A stretch of DNA of 64,000 nt from NCBI GenBank assembly GCA_037349105.1, contig JAYJMM010000090.1, positions 360,001 through 424,000 of the forward strand, in the 5' to 3' direction. The position numbers were made by a program, and so were the translations under genes. How positions within the stretch are numbered: the first letter of the stretch is position 1; the number at the start of each line of letters is the position of its first letter. The DNA is from Limnomonas spitsbergensis (Eukaryota; Chlorophyta; Chlorophyceae; Chlamydomonadales). The notes below the pieces were generated by a model, which had not been told where the DNA came from, made no database searches, and worked only from the letters and a program-made list of their open reading frames with translations. This document shows positions 53,825-63,760 of this stretch, in pieces.

Positions 53825-56800
53825 TTCCTCTGAAGGTTGGAACGAGCGCAACCTTCCCACCCTGTACGCCTGATTAAGTCGAGACAACGCTGCACTGTTC
53901 CCTAACCCTAACATCCATGCGGGGCATCGTTATCATTACTTTATGTTTATACTGACATTGCTGCGCCCGCACGGGTCCCTTACTGCGCACGCACTGTTCC
54001 CTAACCCTCACATCCCTGTCGGGCATCGTTTTCTTTTCTTTCTGTTAAGACTGACATTGCTGCGCCCCTTTTTGCACTGTTCCCCAACCCTCACGTCCCT
54101 GCAGAGCATTGTTATATTTTCTTTCTGTATAGGCTGACATTGCTGCGCCCTTTTGCACGCAGGACCCTACATCCTGATGATGGAAAAGTAAGTTTTTCTT
54201 CTAGTCTAGGGTGTGGCAGCTACACGTAATCCGTTCCTCAGCTACACTGTAACCTCTGTTCAGCTGTGAAGTTTATGAAGCTTTTACAGTCCAACAGAGC
54301 ATCACATTTGATGCATGAGACATGTGCCCGTAAACTGGTACATGCATTTGATACACCAGGACAGTACAGCTACAATGCTGATTTTGCCATTTCCCTTCTT
54401 GCGTCGCACTCCAGACATTCAATGCTGCGCATCCATGATGCTCGGTACGGTGATCGTTTAACCCCATGCAGCGCCATGCAAACCCATGCAACCTTATGTT
54501 ACCTCATGCAAACCCATGCAACCTTATGTTACCTCATACAAACCCATGCAACCTTATGTTACCTCATGCAAACCCATGCAACCTTATGTTACCTCATACA
54601 AACCCATGCAACCTTATGTTACCTCATACAAACCCATGCAACCTTATGTTACCTCATGCAAACCCATGCAACCTTATGTTACCTCATACAAACCCATGCA
54701 ACCTTATGTTACCTCATACAAACCCATGCAACCTTATGTTACCTCATACAAACCCATGCAACCTTATGTTACCTCATACAAACCCATGCAACCTTATGTT
54801 ACCTCATACAAACCCATGCAACCTTATGTTACCTCATACAAACCCATGCAACCTTATGTTACCTCATACAAACCCATGCAACTCCCAGGGCTCTGATGCG
54901 CCAAGCCATGATCATCGCCAAGACCTACCCCAAGGCAGAGCGCAAGGCCTACAAGCAGGCTGCCAGGGAGCTGCGCATGCCCTACTGGGATTGGGCGCTC
55001 CTCGGACGCGACGGCATGGAAGTGCCCACGGTCCTCACCTCGACCACCTGGGTCGTCGACGGCCCCGCTGGCAAGGCGCTGATGAAGAATCCGTTCTTCA
55101 GCTACACCTTCCAGCAGGACTTCTCCCCTGGGACCGTGGCCCAGGGCGGCTACACGCAGCTCCAGTACGACTCTGTCCCCTGGACGTCACCGAAGGGCTC
55201 ATCCACTGTGCGCTTCCCCGTGAGTAGTGGCGCCTGGTCTGTTCTGTGTTAATGACGATAAACCTCTGGGCCATGCTGAAAATGATGCTCGGCCACGTCG
55301 GCAAACAAAAAGTCTCATCTGCGCCTGGTCTGGTCTGTATAGCAAGACCAAGCTGGTGGGCCCCTTCACCCTTCACCCTTGTTGCTGTTTCTCAACGCTT
55401 CCACCAACGGGCCGATTCACCTGAAACCCTTAATGCTTTTCCTCAACGCCCCCACCCATGGGACCCTTCGACCTTTGCCCTGGCGGCCTCCTCCAGCTCC
55501 ATGCCGATAGGAAGTTATACAAACAGGACCTAAACCCTAAACTCTGTTAGTTTAGTGTGAGGGTTTACGCCATCATCCCTTCGTGGACTCAACTTCATGA
55601 TACTGCCCATGGCACCTTCAAACCCCTGAACCCAAAACCTTCAACCCTTGCCTCCTTCTCCTTCAGGTTCCTGCCGATGGGAAGAATAACAACAGGACCT
55701 GAACCCTAAACTCAGTTACTTTAGGTTGAAACCCTTCAACCCAAACCTTAAACCCTTGCTGCATCCTTTTTCCAGCTCCCTGCCGATGGAACCTTTTAAA
55801 CCCTTAACCCCTACACCAATGGGACCTTAAAAACCCAAAACCCTTGCTGCCTCCTCCTCCAGGTCCTCGCCGACCTTTTTATGCCCCTGAACCCCAAACT
55901 CCGTTAGTTTAGGGTTAAACCCCTGAACCCAAAACCCTGGCCTCCTCCTCCTTCAGATTCCCGCCGATGGGAAGTATTGCAACAGGACCTAAACCCTTAA
56001 CTACCTTAGTTGAGGTTTAAACTCTTGAACCCAAAAACCTGAACCCTTGCTGCTTCCTCGTTCAGGTCCCCGCTGATGGGACCTCAAATCCCTGAACCCA
56101 GAACCCCTGAACCCGGAACCCCCTCAATCCTTAACCCTTCAAACCCCCTGAACCCTAAACACTGGTCTCATCTGTCTTACGTCAGGTTCCCGCCGATGGG
56201 TTGTTTTACAACAGGACCACGTACGCCCCGTCCTACGTTTCCAACATCTCGCAATTCGCGCTCTCCGCCATGACCAACTCGCAATCGGATCCATTCTCCT
56301 TCGTCGGCCAGTCCTGGGCTTCCATCGTGCTTGACGTGATGAACATCAAAACCTGGTGAGCGGCCCTAAACCCTTAACCAGGCCTGGTTCAGGCGCACGC
56401 GCCGGCTTAAAGGCCTCTTGTCTTGAATGCGGATCCTTAAATAAAGGGAGAGACCTGAGGAGGCAGCAGATATAGGGTCAGGCTTGCTAAGGACAAAGTA
56501 TCCGGCTTGTCTAGACAAAAATCGATCGTGAGCGACCGGGGTGGTTCAGGCGCGGGCCAGACTTCAGGCTGTTGTCATTTAGATCAGCAAACAAAACCCT
56601 AAACCCTAAACAAAACCACCGGTCACTGCTGGTAATATCGGCACAGCACCGATGGTATGTAATAAGTTGTTTGAAGGCTTGGGTGGATGACGCCAAAGAA
56701 ACAACCCGATTGCTGAAAATTGGCCAGGCAAATCTGACCAGGTGTTAGGCCTGATTCAAAATCCTTAACCCTAAACCCGAATGCTGGAACTTGGCCAGGC

Positions 56801-59086
56801 AAATTTGACCAGGTGTTTAGGCCTGACACAAAACCCTAAACCCTTAACCCTAAAACCAGTCCTAACCCAGAAACCTGATGTTGTCCACTTGTCCCGTCTC
56901 TGCCCAACTGCAACCCAAACCTTCAACTAACCTGCAGTGTGAACACTACATTTCGAGCTTAGAATCTGTACCCAGGAACCCGACGGCTGGCCTGCTAACC
57001 ATCACTGTTAACCATCACTGGCCTGCTGTCCAATCATAGCCTAAACCCTGGACCAACTCGTGAATGCTCACTGCATTCTCCAAGCATAGAATCTGAACCC
57101 TGAAACTCGACCGCTGACACGGCGGGCAGTGGCCTTCTGTCTCAGTCTTTTTAGTGGTTACCGGACCACCTTAGATGGGCCGTGCTGCGGCCACCCCTGG
57201 GCTGATTGATACCAAACCTGGACTGGCCTTCGGGCCGGAGGCCATGGCAGCAGGGCTGGCCGAGCCCAGGGGCTGGTGGCCGAAGGCCACAGTGTAGCTG
57301 ACATAAAGCTGAAAGTGATGCGGCAACCACTGCACAAACAGTGCTGCTGTCCAACTGCAGGGGTTGCATGGCCAGCGTCCTGGAGCAGCTGCAGAACGAG
57401 AACGAATGCCTCTACACATCGATGGAGCTGCTCCACAACCTGCTGCATTACCACCTCGGAGGCGAGAACTATCAGGTGCAAGGCACCTTTTACCCCCTGG
57501 GGCCCTCGGCTTTCGACCCCCTCTTCTTCCTGCACCACGCCATGGTAAGTGATTAGGCCGCACAGGTGTTGCACCTCGCCGTCCTGAATCGCAACGTGAT
57601 GAGTGGGAGGCGGCATGCACTTTCCTGCACAACATGCAATTGTTTGTGCTCAATCGTCGTCCCGGGCATTTGCTGAGACCCTATCTTGGTCCTGCACCTA
57701 GCCATGGTGTGGTGTGCATTTCATTCGCGGCAGGCGGGGAGCACGCAATTCACTGGGCAGTGACATGGTTGCTTGTGGTCAAGTATCGATTGGTTGCGCT
57801 GAAGCCTCGATTGCATGCGCTTCAGAGCTTTAGTTGCAGCACCGGTAACAATTGTGTACCCTTAAGTCCTAAACCCTATTCATCAGAGTCCTTGCTTTGG
57901 CCGGGACTGTTGGCCCACTCCTACGCGACTCACCTCACCTAGCATGAACCCGAATTTGCATGGGGACCTGCACATGCATGGGGAGCTGTACACGCATGGG
58001 GACCGGTACCTGCAAGGGGACCTGTACACGCATGGGGAACGGCACATGCATGGGGACCTGTACCCGCAAGGGTACCGGTACTTGCAAGGAGACATGCACC
58101 TGCATGGGGACCTTCACATGTATGGGGAGATGTACATGCATGGGGAGATGTACATGCATGGGGACCTGTGCCCGCATGGGTACCTGTACCTGCAAGGGGA
58201 CTCGTACATGCATGGGGACCTGTTCATGCATGGGGACCTGTCTATGCATGGGACATGAACATGCATGGGGACTTGTACGTAAATAGTAGCAAATATCTCC
58301 CTTGGCTTGCTAAAGCATGAATGATTCTGATCGCTTGCTGCGAATATTCCTCATGTGCAGGATGATCGGCTGCTGGCTATCTGGCAGGGCCTTCACCCTG
58401 GCAAGTGGGTGACCCCGAACATCTCCCCCGAGGGCTCCTATATGTACGAGCCGGGCATGCCGCTGGACGCCCTCACCCCTCTTTGGCCTTTCGTAAAGGA
58501 CAACGGAGAATCGATAACCAGCGTCGACGTCATCAACTGGGAAGATTACGGCTACACTTACGAGATCCTCGACGGTAAGCCGGACAATCACGAGCTGCTC
58601 TCCAGGATGACTACGCTATACGGCCCGACGCTGGCCACCGGCTTCAGGTGGTGGGCATGCGCGACGTGCGAGAGCACCAACGCCGATGCCATCACGTACA
58701 ACTACGTCTACTTTGGCGTCACCTTCTCCCCTCGCAATGTCTCGAATCACGTTCTGGTCAACAGCAACCAGGCTCAGCTGAAGGACAGGGACGGCGTCCC
58801 CACCCTGACGTTTACGTACTCCTCTGAGATCACTAACTACATGAAAGCTGCGGGCATCGACACGGACGTACCACCCATCAACGACGACTACGAGCAGGGC
58901 CCGTCCTTCATTCCCATCGGCCGCAACGAGATGACCCACGAGTGCAGATCTGCACTGGGAGCGCTCATCGAATGCACTTGCCAGATCAACGCCTGCTGGT
59001 CTGTGAGCGCTACCGTGAAAGACCCAGTCGCCAAGCAGGGCAAGCTTATCCTGCCAGCCATGCCAGAGGCCACGGCTTGCAAATAG
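52619..59086 (+). CDS. Secreted tyrosinase (type-3 copper oxidase), 6 exons
   Basis: Tyrosinases oxidise phenols to quinones with a two-copper centre. Exons are 52619-52964, 54163-54187 (25 bp), 54889-55219, 56186-56355, 57361-57544 and 58361-59086. All are GT-AG, all phases match, giving 593 residues. A signal peptide (MTMPLLLIATLLSCNSVFA; outer ATG three codons plus) precedes the mature chain. Copper site A: SIHGAPAGPY and CPHGATIFPSWHR, the latter completed by PYILMMEK from the micro-exon (classic WHRPY). MPYWDWALL follows. Copper site B: LHNLLHYHLGG and DPLFFLHHAM-DDRLLAIWQ. The remaining ~190 residues form a C-terminal region with Cys pairs (WWACATCE, ECTCQINACW). Several N-glycosylation sequons fit secretion or vacuolar targeting. 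Introns carry arrays, including exon-4 edge copies. Confidence 0.93.
53880..54162 (+). repeat. ~85-bp tandem repeat before tyrosinase micro-exon
   Basis: Three to four units share 'tgacattgctgcgcccttttgc', 'actgttccctaaccct' and 'gggcatcgtt'. The last unit ends in the acceptor of the 25-bp exon 54163-54187, so the acceptor context was amplified. Earlier units lack the exon bases. Confidence 0.85.
54470..54885 (+). repeat. 30-bp tandem repeat, ~14 copies
   Basis: Near-identical units 'aacccatgcaaccttatgtt' plus 'acctcatrca' fill intron 2 up to the acceptor of exon 54889-55219. They are open in all three plus frames, giving artefact ORFs. Confidence 0.97.
55252..55312 (+). mobile_element. Dispersed element family B, in tyrosinase intron 3
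   Basis: It contains AACCTCTGGGCCATGCTGAA and GCTCGGCCACGTCGGCAAAC, closely matching 60187 and 61727. Confidence 0.7.
55490..56075 (+). repeat. Six decoy 5' edges of tyrosinase exon 4
   Basis: Units near 55495, 55665, 55775, 55860, 55955 and 56062 repeat the acceptor and about 35 bases of exon 56186-56355 (true CAGGTTCCCGCCGATGGG, coding VPADGLFYNRT). Several keep 'aacaggacc'. CCCTGAACCC-type filler separates them. All lie upstream of the true acceptor (56184-56185). Confidence 0.93.
57945..58275. repeat. 18-bp minisatellite (CATGCATGGGGACCTGTA)n
   Basis: About 18 units in intron 5 of tyrosinase. Open on both strands, no gene. Confidence 0.95.
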
Positions 59087-59294
59087 GCAGCTTGGTGGCA
59101 CTAAAACCCATTTGTTTTGAACCTGCCCGTTTTTTAGCTTGCACATATGTTTCTCATCTGGGCGGACAGTGGCAATATTGGCCAATAGTCGTGCCTGGTG
59201 TGTTGGTAGCTAGCCCTTTCGAGGAGCCACTGCTGGATGAAATGGTTCCCTGTCCTTTTCTAGTTTACCAAATAGATGAAGATAAATCAAAATA

Positions 59295-59785
59295 AAGAAA
59301 TCCATATTGTTTGTGGGGCCCTGTTCCACGCACCACTTGTGAGGCACAATGGCTGAATGAAAGTCATCATCCGCTTGGTGTAGCGTCCACTCAACAATCC
59401 GTGGCGGATCCATGCTAGACACCTGACAAAAACACGATGATTTATCGCACTTGTTTTGTTACTCGCAGGGAGAAATAGGATTCTTTGAACATGTTCAAAA
59501 ATCTATTTCATGCATGAACTAATGCGATTGCGATTATATCTTTGACATTTGAGCACCGGTAATTTTGCCACAATATTTTTTTATTTTTTACTCAAGTACC
59601 TCTTCAGAGAAATGCTGCCATCAATGTCTTGAGCTTCAAGCACATACCGGTACCTAAGTACATAAGGCGTGTTTCGTTACTCATAACGGATTTGAGTTCT
59701 ATCATCGCCGATGGAAGCCCGACAGCTTGCCACCCTTTATAAGCGTTGTGTAGCTTCAGTACATCACGCAATCTGCAGCCTCAGC
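59295..59785. other. Tyrosinase 3' flank, no gene seen
   Basis: AT-rich sequence after the stop codon. No exon or repeat recognised. Confidence 0.5.
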
Positions 59786-59789
59786 TCAG

Positions 59790-60180
59790 CACCTGAGTCA
59801 AACAACATATAAGATCGGTATCTCAAGCGATCTGTAGTTCCAACGACCGATCTGCAGCCTCAGTAAATCAGATGATGTGCAGCTTCAGTAATTCGAGCAG
59901 TGTGCAGGATCAGTATCTCAAGCGATCTACCGCCTCAGTATGCAGGTGATGTGCAGCCTCAGTACTTAAAGCAGTGTGCAAGGTCAGTATCGCAAGCGAT
60001 CTGTAGCCTCAGTAAAGCAGGCGATGTGTAGCCTCGGTATGTAAAGCAGTGTGCAAGGTCGGTATCTCAAGCGATCTGCAGCTTCAATTAAGCTGGCGAT
60101 GTGTAGCCTCAGTACTTAAAGCAGTGTGCAAGGTCAGCATCTCAAGCGATATGTAGCCTCAATACTGCAAGTGACCTGAA
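59790..60180. repeat. Degenerate ~45-bp repeat (AGCGATCTGTAGCCTCAGTA)
   Basis: Eight to nine imperfect units mix 'caagcgatctgtagcctcag' and 'aaagcagtgtgcaaggtcag'. Confidence 0.88.
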
Positions 60181-60186
60181 GTCGTA

Positions 60187-60345
60187 GGAATGGTAATGAC
60201 ATTACACCTCTGGGCCATGCTAAAATGAAGCTCGGCCACGTCGGCAAAAAGACAGCAAGGAAAGTCAAGGGAGAAGGCATACGAGGAAAGAAATGATAGC
60301 AAGTTCACCCACCAAACCAAAAGAGGAGCCTCAGGAATGTCGGCG
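60187..60345 (+). mobile_element. Dispersed element family B, medium copy
   Basis: It starts ATGACATTACACCTCTGGGC and aligns with 61727-61925 through AAGTTCACCCACCAAAC and beyond. Confidence 0.75.
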
Positions 60346-60483
60346 AACTACATCCAACGAACTTTATTTTATCTCAAGGAATGCAACATGTTATTTAGCC
60401 GTAGTCTCAAGACAGCGAATGCTGTCTTAAGAATTTGTCGTGATCTTCGTACAGAGCATCACAGTTGTATACCGCATCATATG

Positions 60484-60545
60484 TTAATGACGTTACGCCT
60501 CCGGGTCCTGCTCAAAAAGGCTCGGCCGCATAGCCGCCTTAGTAA
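60484..60545 (+). mobile_element. Dispersed element family B, short copy
   Basis: ATGACGTTACGCCTCCGGGT head, then AAAAAGGCTCGGCCGCATAG. Confidence 0.7.
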
Positions 60546-60819
60546 TAGGGGCAGAAAAAAAGGAAAGGGGGGGGGAGACAAACTAGCTAAAGGCTGGAAA
60601 AGGAAGCCAAAGGAAGAGCATGACATGTATTGCGTAGGGGCTCTGTCTCTTCCCGATCTCTGTTCTTCCTATGTGAATTCTTCTGTGATGTTGGTGATGT
60701 TCAAGTTTCTCATTCAGGACTGGGGGGCCTACCTCTCCTGGACAGGTGAGAATCCTGCGTATCCCGAAAAAAATACCATAAAACGGGGTAGACTTCGCTC
60801 AAAATAAATTTATGATTGG

Positions 60820-60980
60820 GGTATGCAGACCTGGATGCGCGATAATATTAATTCAAAAATTGCCACTGCGCGAACTGTTATCCAGGGGGGGCTAGTATTA
60901 TCACAACTGATGCGCAGTGTTAAATTAAATGATCAGCGAAATTTTCGGCGTTGCGCGGCCATTTGAAACTGTTTTTTGCC
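60820..60980. repeat. GCGC/AT-alternating dispersed repeat, second copy
   Basis: It shares ATAATATTAATTCAAAAAT-like and TGCGCAGTGTTAAATTAAAT-like blocks with 23690-24240. Confidence 0.6.
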
Positions 60981-61239
60981 CCACGACGGAAATCCAGATT
61001 GATATGTTACAGGGGGCGCGAACCCTCTCTGGTTTTACGGTAGCAGTACTGAATAAACCAGGCCATCATCGGAATCCTCACAAGAGGGAATAGCCGACAG
61101 CCAGTGTGGGCGCGGCGCAGGCATCTCACTAGTGCCTCGGTGCAGCGCATGAATGGCAACGGTACCGACTTGGGAGGCTGCCCAACTTCTGTGAAAGTCC
61201 AATCAAAATTAATTTTCCAGGGAAACCAATGTCGGGTTA

Positions 61240-61422
61240 CCGTAGTCACGGACGTGTTTCGTTGTTTTTGAAGTTCGTTGTTGCTTGAAATGTCGCTGTT
61301 TTGGCGATTATTTTGATTCGTTGCCCCTTCACATGAAAAATTCCAGTGGAAAACAGTTTCACAATTGATTTCGTTGCTCCTTGAACAACGATCAAAACAA
61401 CGAAAAACGTCCGTGACTACGG
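61240..61422. mobile_element. TA-flanked MITE with ~30-bp TIRs
   Basis: ACCGTAGTCACGGACGTGTT and its inverted partner at the right end (AACGTCCGTGACTACGGT) enclose about 183 bp. Both ends are bordered by TA. Tc1/mariner-type elements duplicate TA, so a non-autonomous mariner-like origin is likely. Confidence 0.8.
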
Positions 61423-61479
61423 TACTAAATTCCACCTGGACCAGCCATGGTCCAAATTAATCACATATGAATGACTAGA

Positions 61480-61536
61480 ATGACGTTACACCTCTGGGCC
61501 ATGCACAAGAAGGCTTGGCCGTGTGGGGGCCCAAAG
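61480..61536 (+). mobile_element. Dispersed element family B, short copy
   Basis: ATGACGTTACACCTCTGGGC head and GGCTTGGCCGTGTGGGGGCC. Confidence 0.7.
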
Positions 61537-61726
61537 TTACCCATATGTGAAGGCCAGCTTATGGAGCCAAGTGGAAAGAGCACCAAATCAGACTGATGGC
61601 ACGATACTTGCGATTTTCATACTTGACCCTGCTCGGTCCGATTCCACACTGCTCAGGCATCTCCACACTACCACAAAGTGCAATTACGTGAGGGCCGCCT
61701 GCGCACCCGGGCTGTTTCTTTGTAAC

Positions 61727-61925
61727 TGACGTTACACCTCTGGGCCATATGCTAAAATGAAGCTCGGCCACGTAGGCAAACAAAAAGACAGCTAGGAAAG
61801 TAACGGGAGATGGCACAAGTGAAAAGAAAGGATAGCAAGTTCACCCACCAAACAAGAATAACACAAATGTCGGGCAAACCGTATCCCCTGCCCCTGAAGA
61901 GACTACGAGTTCCTTTGTGTGGGCG
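61727..61925 (+). mobile_element. Dispersed element family B, longest copy
   Basis: The reference copy for the family: TGACGTTACACCTCTGGGCC, GCTCGGCCACGTAGGCAAAC, CAAGTTCACCCACCAAAC and ATCCCCTGCCCCTGAAGAG. No coding content. No clear inverted ends. Confidence 0.75.
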
Positions 61926-61980
61926 TCACAGGTTTTCCAGGGTTGGGACTGGCCTCCCACAATTTGCTAAGTCAAGCAAA

Positions 61981-62070
61981 CGGTAACGGCGTGGATGTGG
62001 CTTCGGCCCAGGCTGCGATGTTTCCTTAACTCTCCCGCCCCCCACGGGGCGTAGCTTTTTTTCTTTCAGA
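61981..62070 (+). mobile_element. Short (~90 bp) insertion, family A, copy 3
   Basis: It begins CGGTAACGGCGTGGATGTGG and ends GGGGCGTAGC, a pyrimidine tract and CAG. The flanking 8-bp direct repeat is CAAGCAAA (61973-61980 and 62071-62078). Confidence 0.82.
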
Positions 62071-62099
62071 CAAGCAAAATAATTACGCACACTCGCACC

Positions 62100-62430
62100 T
62101 GCTGGAACGCAATCAACATTTTGTTAATTTTGTACTTGAGAAATCACAGAGCAAGTCCACACTGCCTCTAATTGCAGTTTGCACACTTGTATGTGTGTTG
62201 GATCACATTCCACACTTGAGTAACTCCACACTGTCAGAGCTATTCCACACTGCCTCTAATTTCGGTCAGCGCTCTGAAACTTGCTCTATCGGATTTCACA
62301 CTCGTATATCATATTCACACTGCCTCTAATTGCACTTTGTGCTCTAGTCGCTGCTGGATCACATTCCACACTTAACTATTTGATTAGTTTCACGCTTGAG
62401 TAGTTGCACACTGCCAGAGCATGTCCACAC
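62100..62430. repeat. Degenerate CACACTGCCTCTAATTGC repeat
   Basis: Imperfect units of about 50-60 bp sharing 'ccacactgcctctaattgca' and 'ctgctggatcacattccaca', downstream of the phosphatase stop codon. Confidence 0.75.
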
Positions 62431-62435
62431 TGTCA

Positions 62436-63089
62436 TTAGTTGCGATTTGAGCATTTGTCACTGCTGGGCCGTGTGAAGGTCACCTTGTCAGCGCGGACCT
62501 TGGCGCCTGGCACGCCTGCAATATATTCCCTGCATGGCGAAAGTAAAAATAAATAAACATATATGCAGACAAGTGCATAGAATAAACACGCCGCCCATAT
62601 CGGCTACACACACACAGCAAGTTCAGTGCTTGCTCTATGAACTCATACCAAGACGCCCGGCACGCCTGCGATGTACTGCGTGCGAGACAACTCACACACA
62701 CACATTTTTTCTGTGTTAGAAAAATCACACATCATAGTATCACAGATAACAGTATCATGCATCACACATCACAGTATCACACAACACAGTATCGCGCAGT
62801 CAGAAGTACACATCCAATTTCAATCCCACACTTGCAGTACACACCATTCGGCAATGCGGGTTACTCTCAAGAACCAGCAGTACATATCCAATTTTAACTC
62901 CACACTTGCAGTACACACCATTCGGCAATGCGGGTTACTCTTTAGACCCAGCAGTAAACATCCAATTTCGTTCCACACTTGCAGTACACACCATTCCGCA
63001 ATGCGGGCGCTCTTGAGGGTCAGGTGTCCAAAGCCAAAGGAAGGCGTCCGGAAAGCTGACCACTCCGGCTGCCTCTTGGGGCATATCGG
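62436..63089 (-). CDS. Purple acid phosphatase-like, last two exons (partial)
   Basis: Purple acid phosphatases are secreted or vacuolar binuclear-metal enzymes releasing phosphate from esters. Exon 62990-63089 encodes PEWSAFRTPSFGFGHLTL and then KSARIAEW. This matches the family's C-terminal pattern (P-x-W/Y-S-A-x-R, S-F-G-x-G, then a Trp-containing strand). The last exon, 62436-62515, encodes VPGAKVRADKVTFTR and stops at TAA (62436-62438). The GT-AG intron 62516-62989 keeps phase 1; a donor two bases earlier is possible but would put a stop in frame. Catalytic exons should lie to the right, beyond 64000 or unseen. Both exons have edge copies in the adjoining introns. Confidence 0.7.
62640..62668 (-). 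repeat. Decoy 5' edge of last phosphatase exon
   Basis: It repeats GCAGGCGTGCCGGGCG (true GCAGGCGTGCCAGGCG) about 130 bp upstream of the true acceptor (62516-62517). Confidence 0.7.
62825..62985 (-). repeat. Two decoy 3' edges of phosphatase exon
   Basis: Units of about 70 bp repeat CCGCATTGCCGAATGGTGTG plus TACTGCAAGTGTGG, the donor side of exon 62990-63089 (coding RIAEW). Confidence 0.85.
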
Positions 63090-63149
63090 CTGAACAGACG
63101 CAGAAAACACCACATTCACAATAAAATTGAATTAACAGGTTGAGCCTCA

Positions 63150-63510
63150 GTTGTCCCAATCGTGAAAGCCGACCATTCCGGCTGCCTCTTGAAGCATGTT
63201 GGTTAAACAGACGCAGAAAACACAACATTTAAAAGTGCATCGAGTTAACAGGTTGAGCCTCTGTTGTCCCAATCCGGAAAGCCGACAACCCCGGCTGCCT
63301 CACGGGCACATCGGCTGAATAGACGCAGAAAACACTACGTTATTGTTGTTGTTACGAATTTAACGAATCACTGCAGCCTTTTGCAAAAGGGCCAGACATT
63401 GTCATGCACATTTAGTAATTGGGTTGAGCGTCAGGTGGCCATTCGGAAAACGGACCACTCCGGCTGCCTCTTAGAGTACGTCGGGCAAACAGACGCAGAA
63501 AACACACAAC
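63150..63510 (-). repeat. Three decoy 5' edges of phosphatase exon
   Basis: Units near 63165-63215, 63272-63335 and 63440-63505 repeat GAGGCAGCCGGAGTGGTC and the TTTCTGCGTCTG acceptor context of exon 62990-63089. In most the acceptor AG has decayed. Confidence 0.85.
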
Positions 63511-63624
63511 ATTCACAAAACGCATTTAATCAACCTTGCCTCATGCACAGTCTCACCACAAAAGGAGGCGGAACCCGGCAGTCGTCCTCAGCCGGGTTTA
63601 AGCCTGTTTTGTGCGCGGGGTACC

Positions 63625-63760
63625 TGGGTTGGGGATTAGGGTTTAGGGTTTAGGGTTTAGGGGTACCTGGGTTAGGGTTTAGGGGTTATGGTTTAGGGTT
63701 GGGGTTTAGGGGGTAGGTTTTAGGGTTTAGAGTTAAGGGTTTAGGGGTTAGGGGTTGGAC
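63625..63760. repeat. Interstitial TTTAGGG tract
   Basis: The cleanest telomere-like run in the window, with (TTTAGGG)n and TTAGGG/TTTAGGGG variants on the plus strand. Confidence 0.9.

Noticed and set aside
54266..55252. 328-codon plus-strand frame before tyrosinase exon 3
   Set aside because: It reads through the 30-bp intronic repeat into the true exon and beyond its donor. Splice phases support exon 54889-55219 only.
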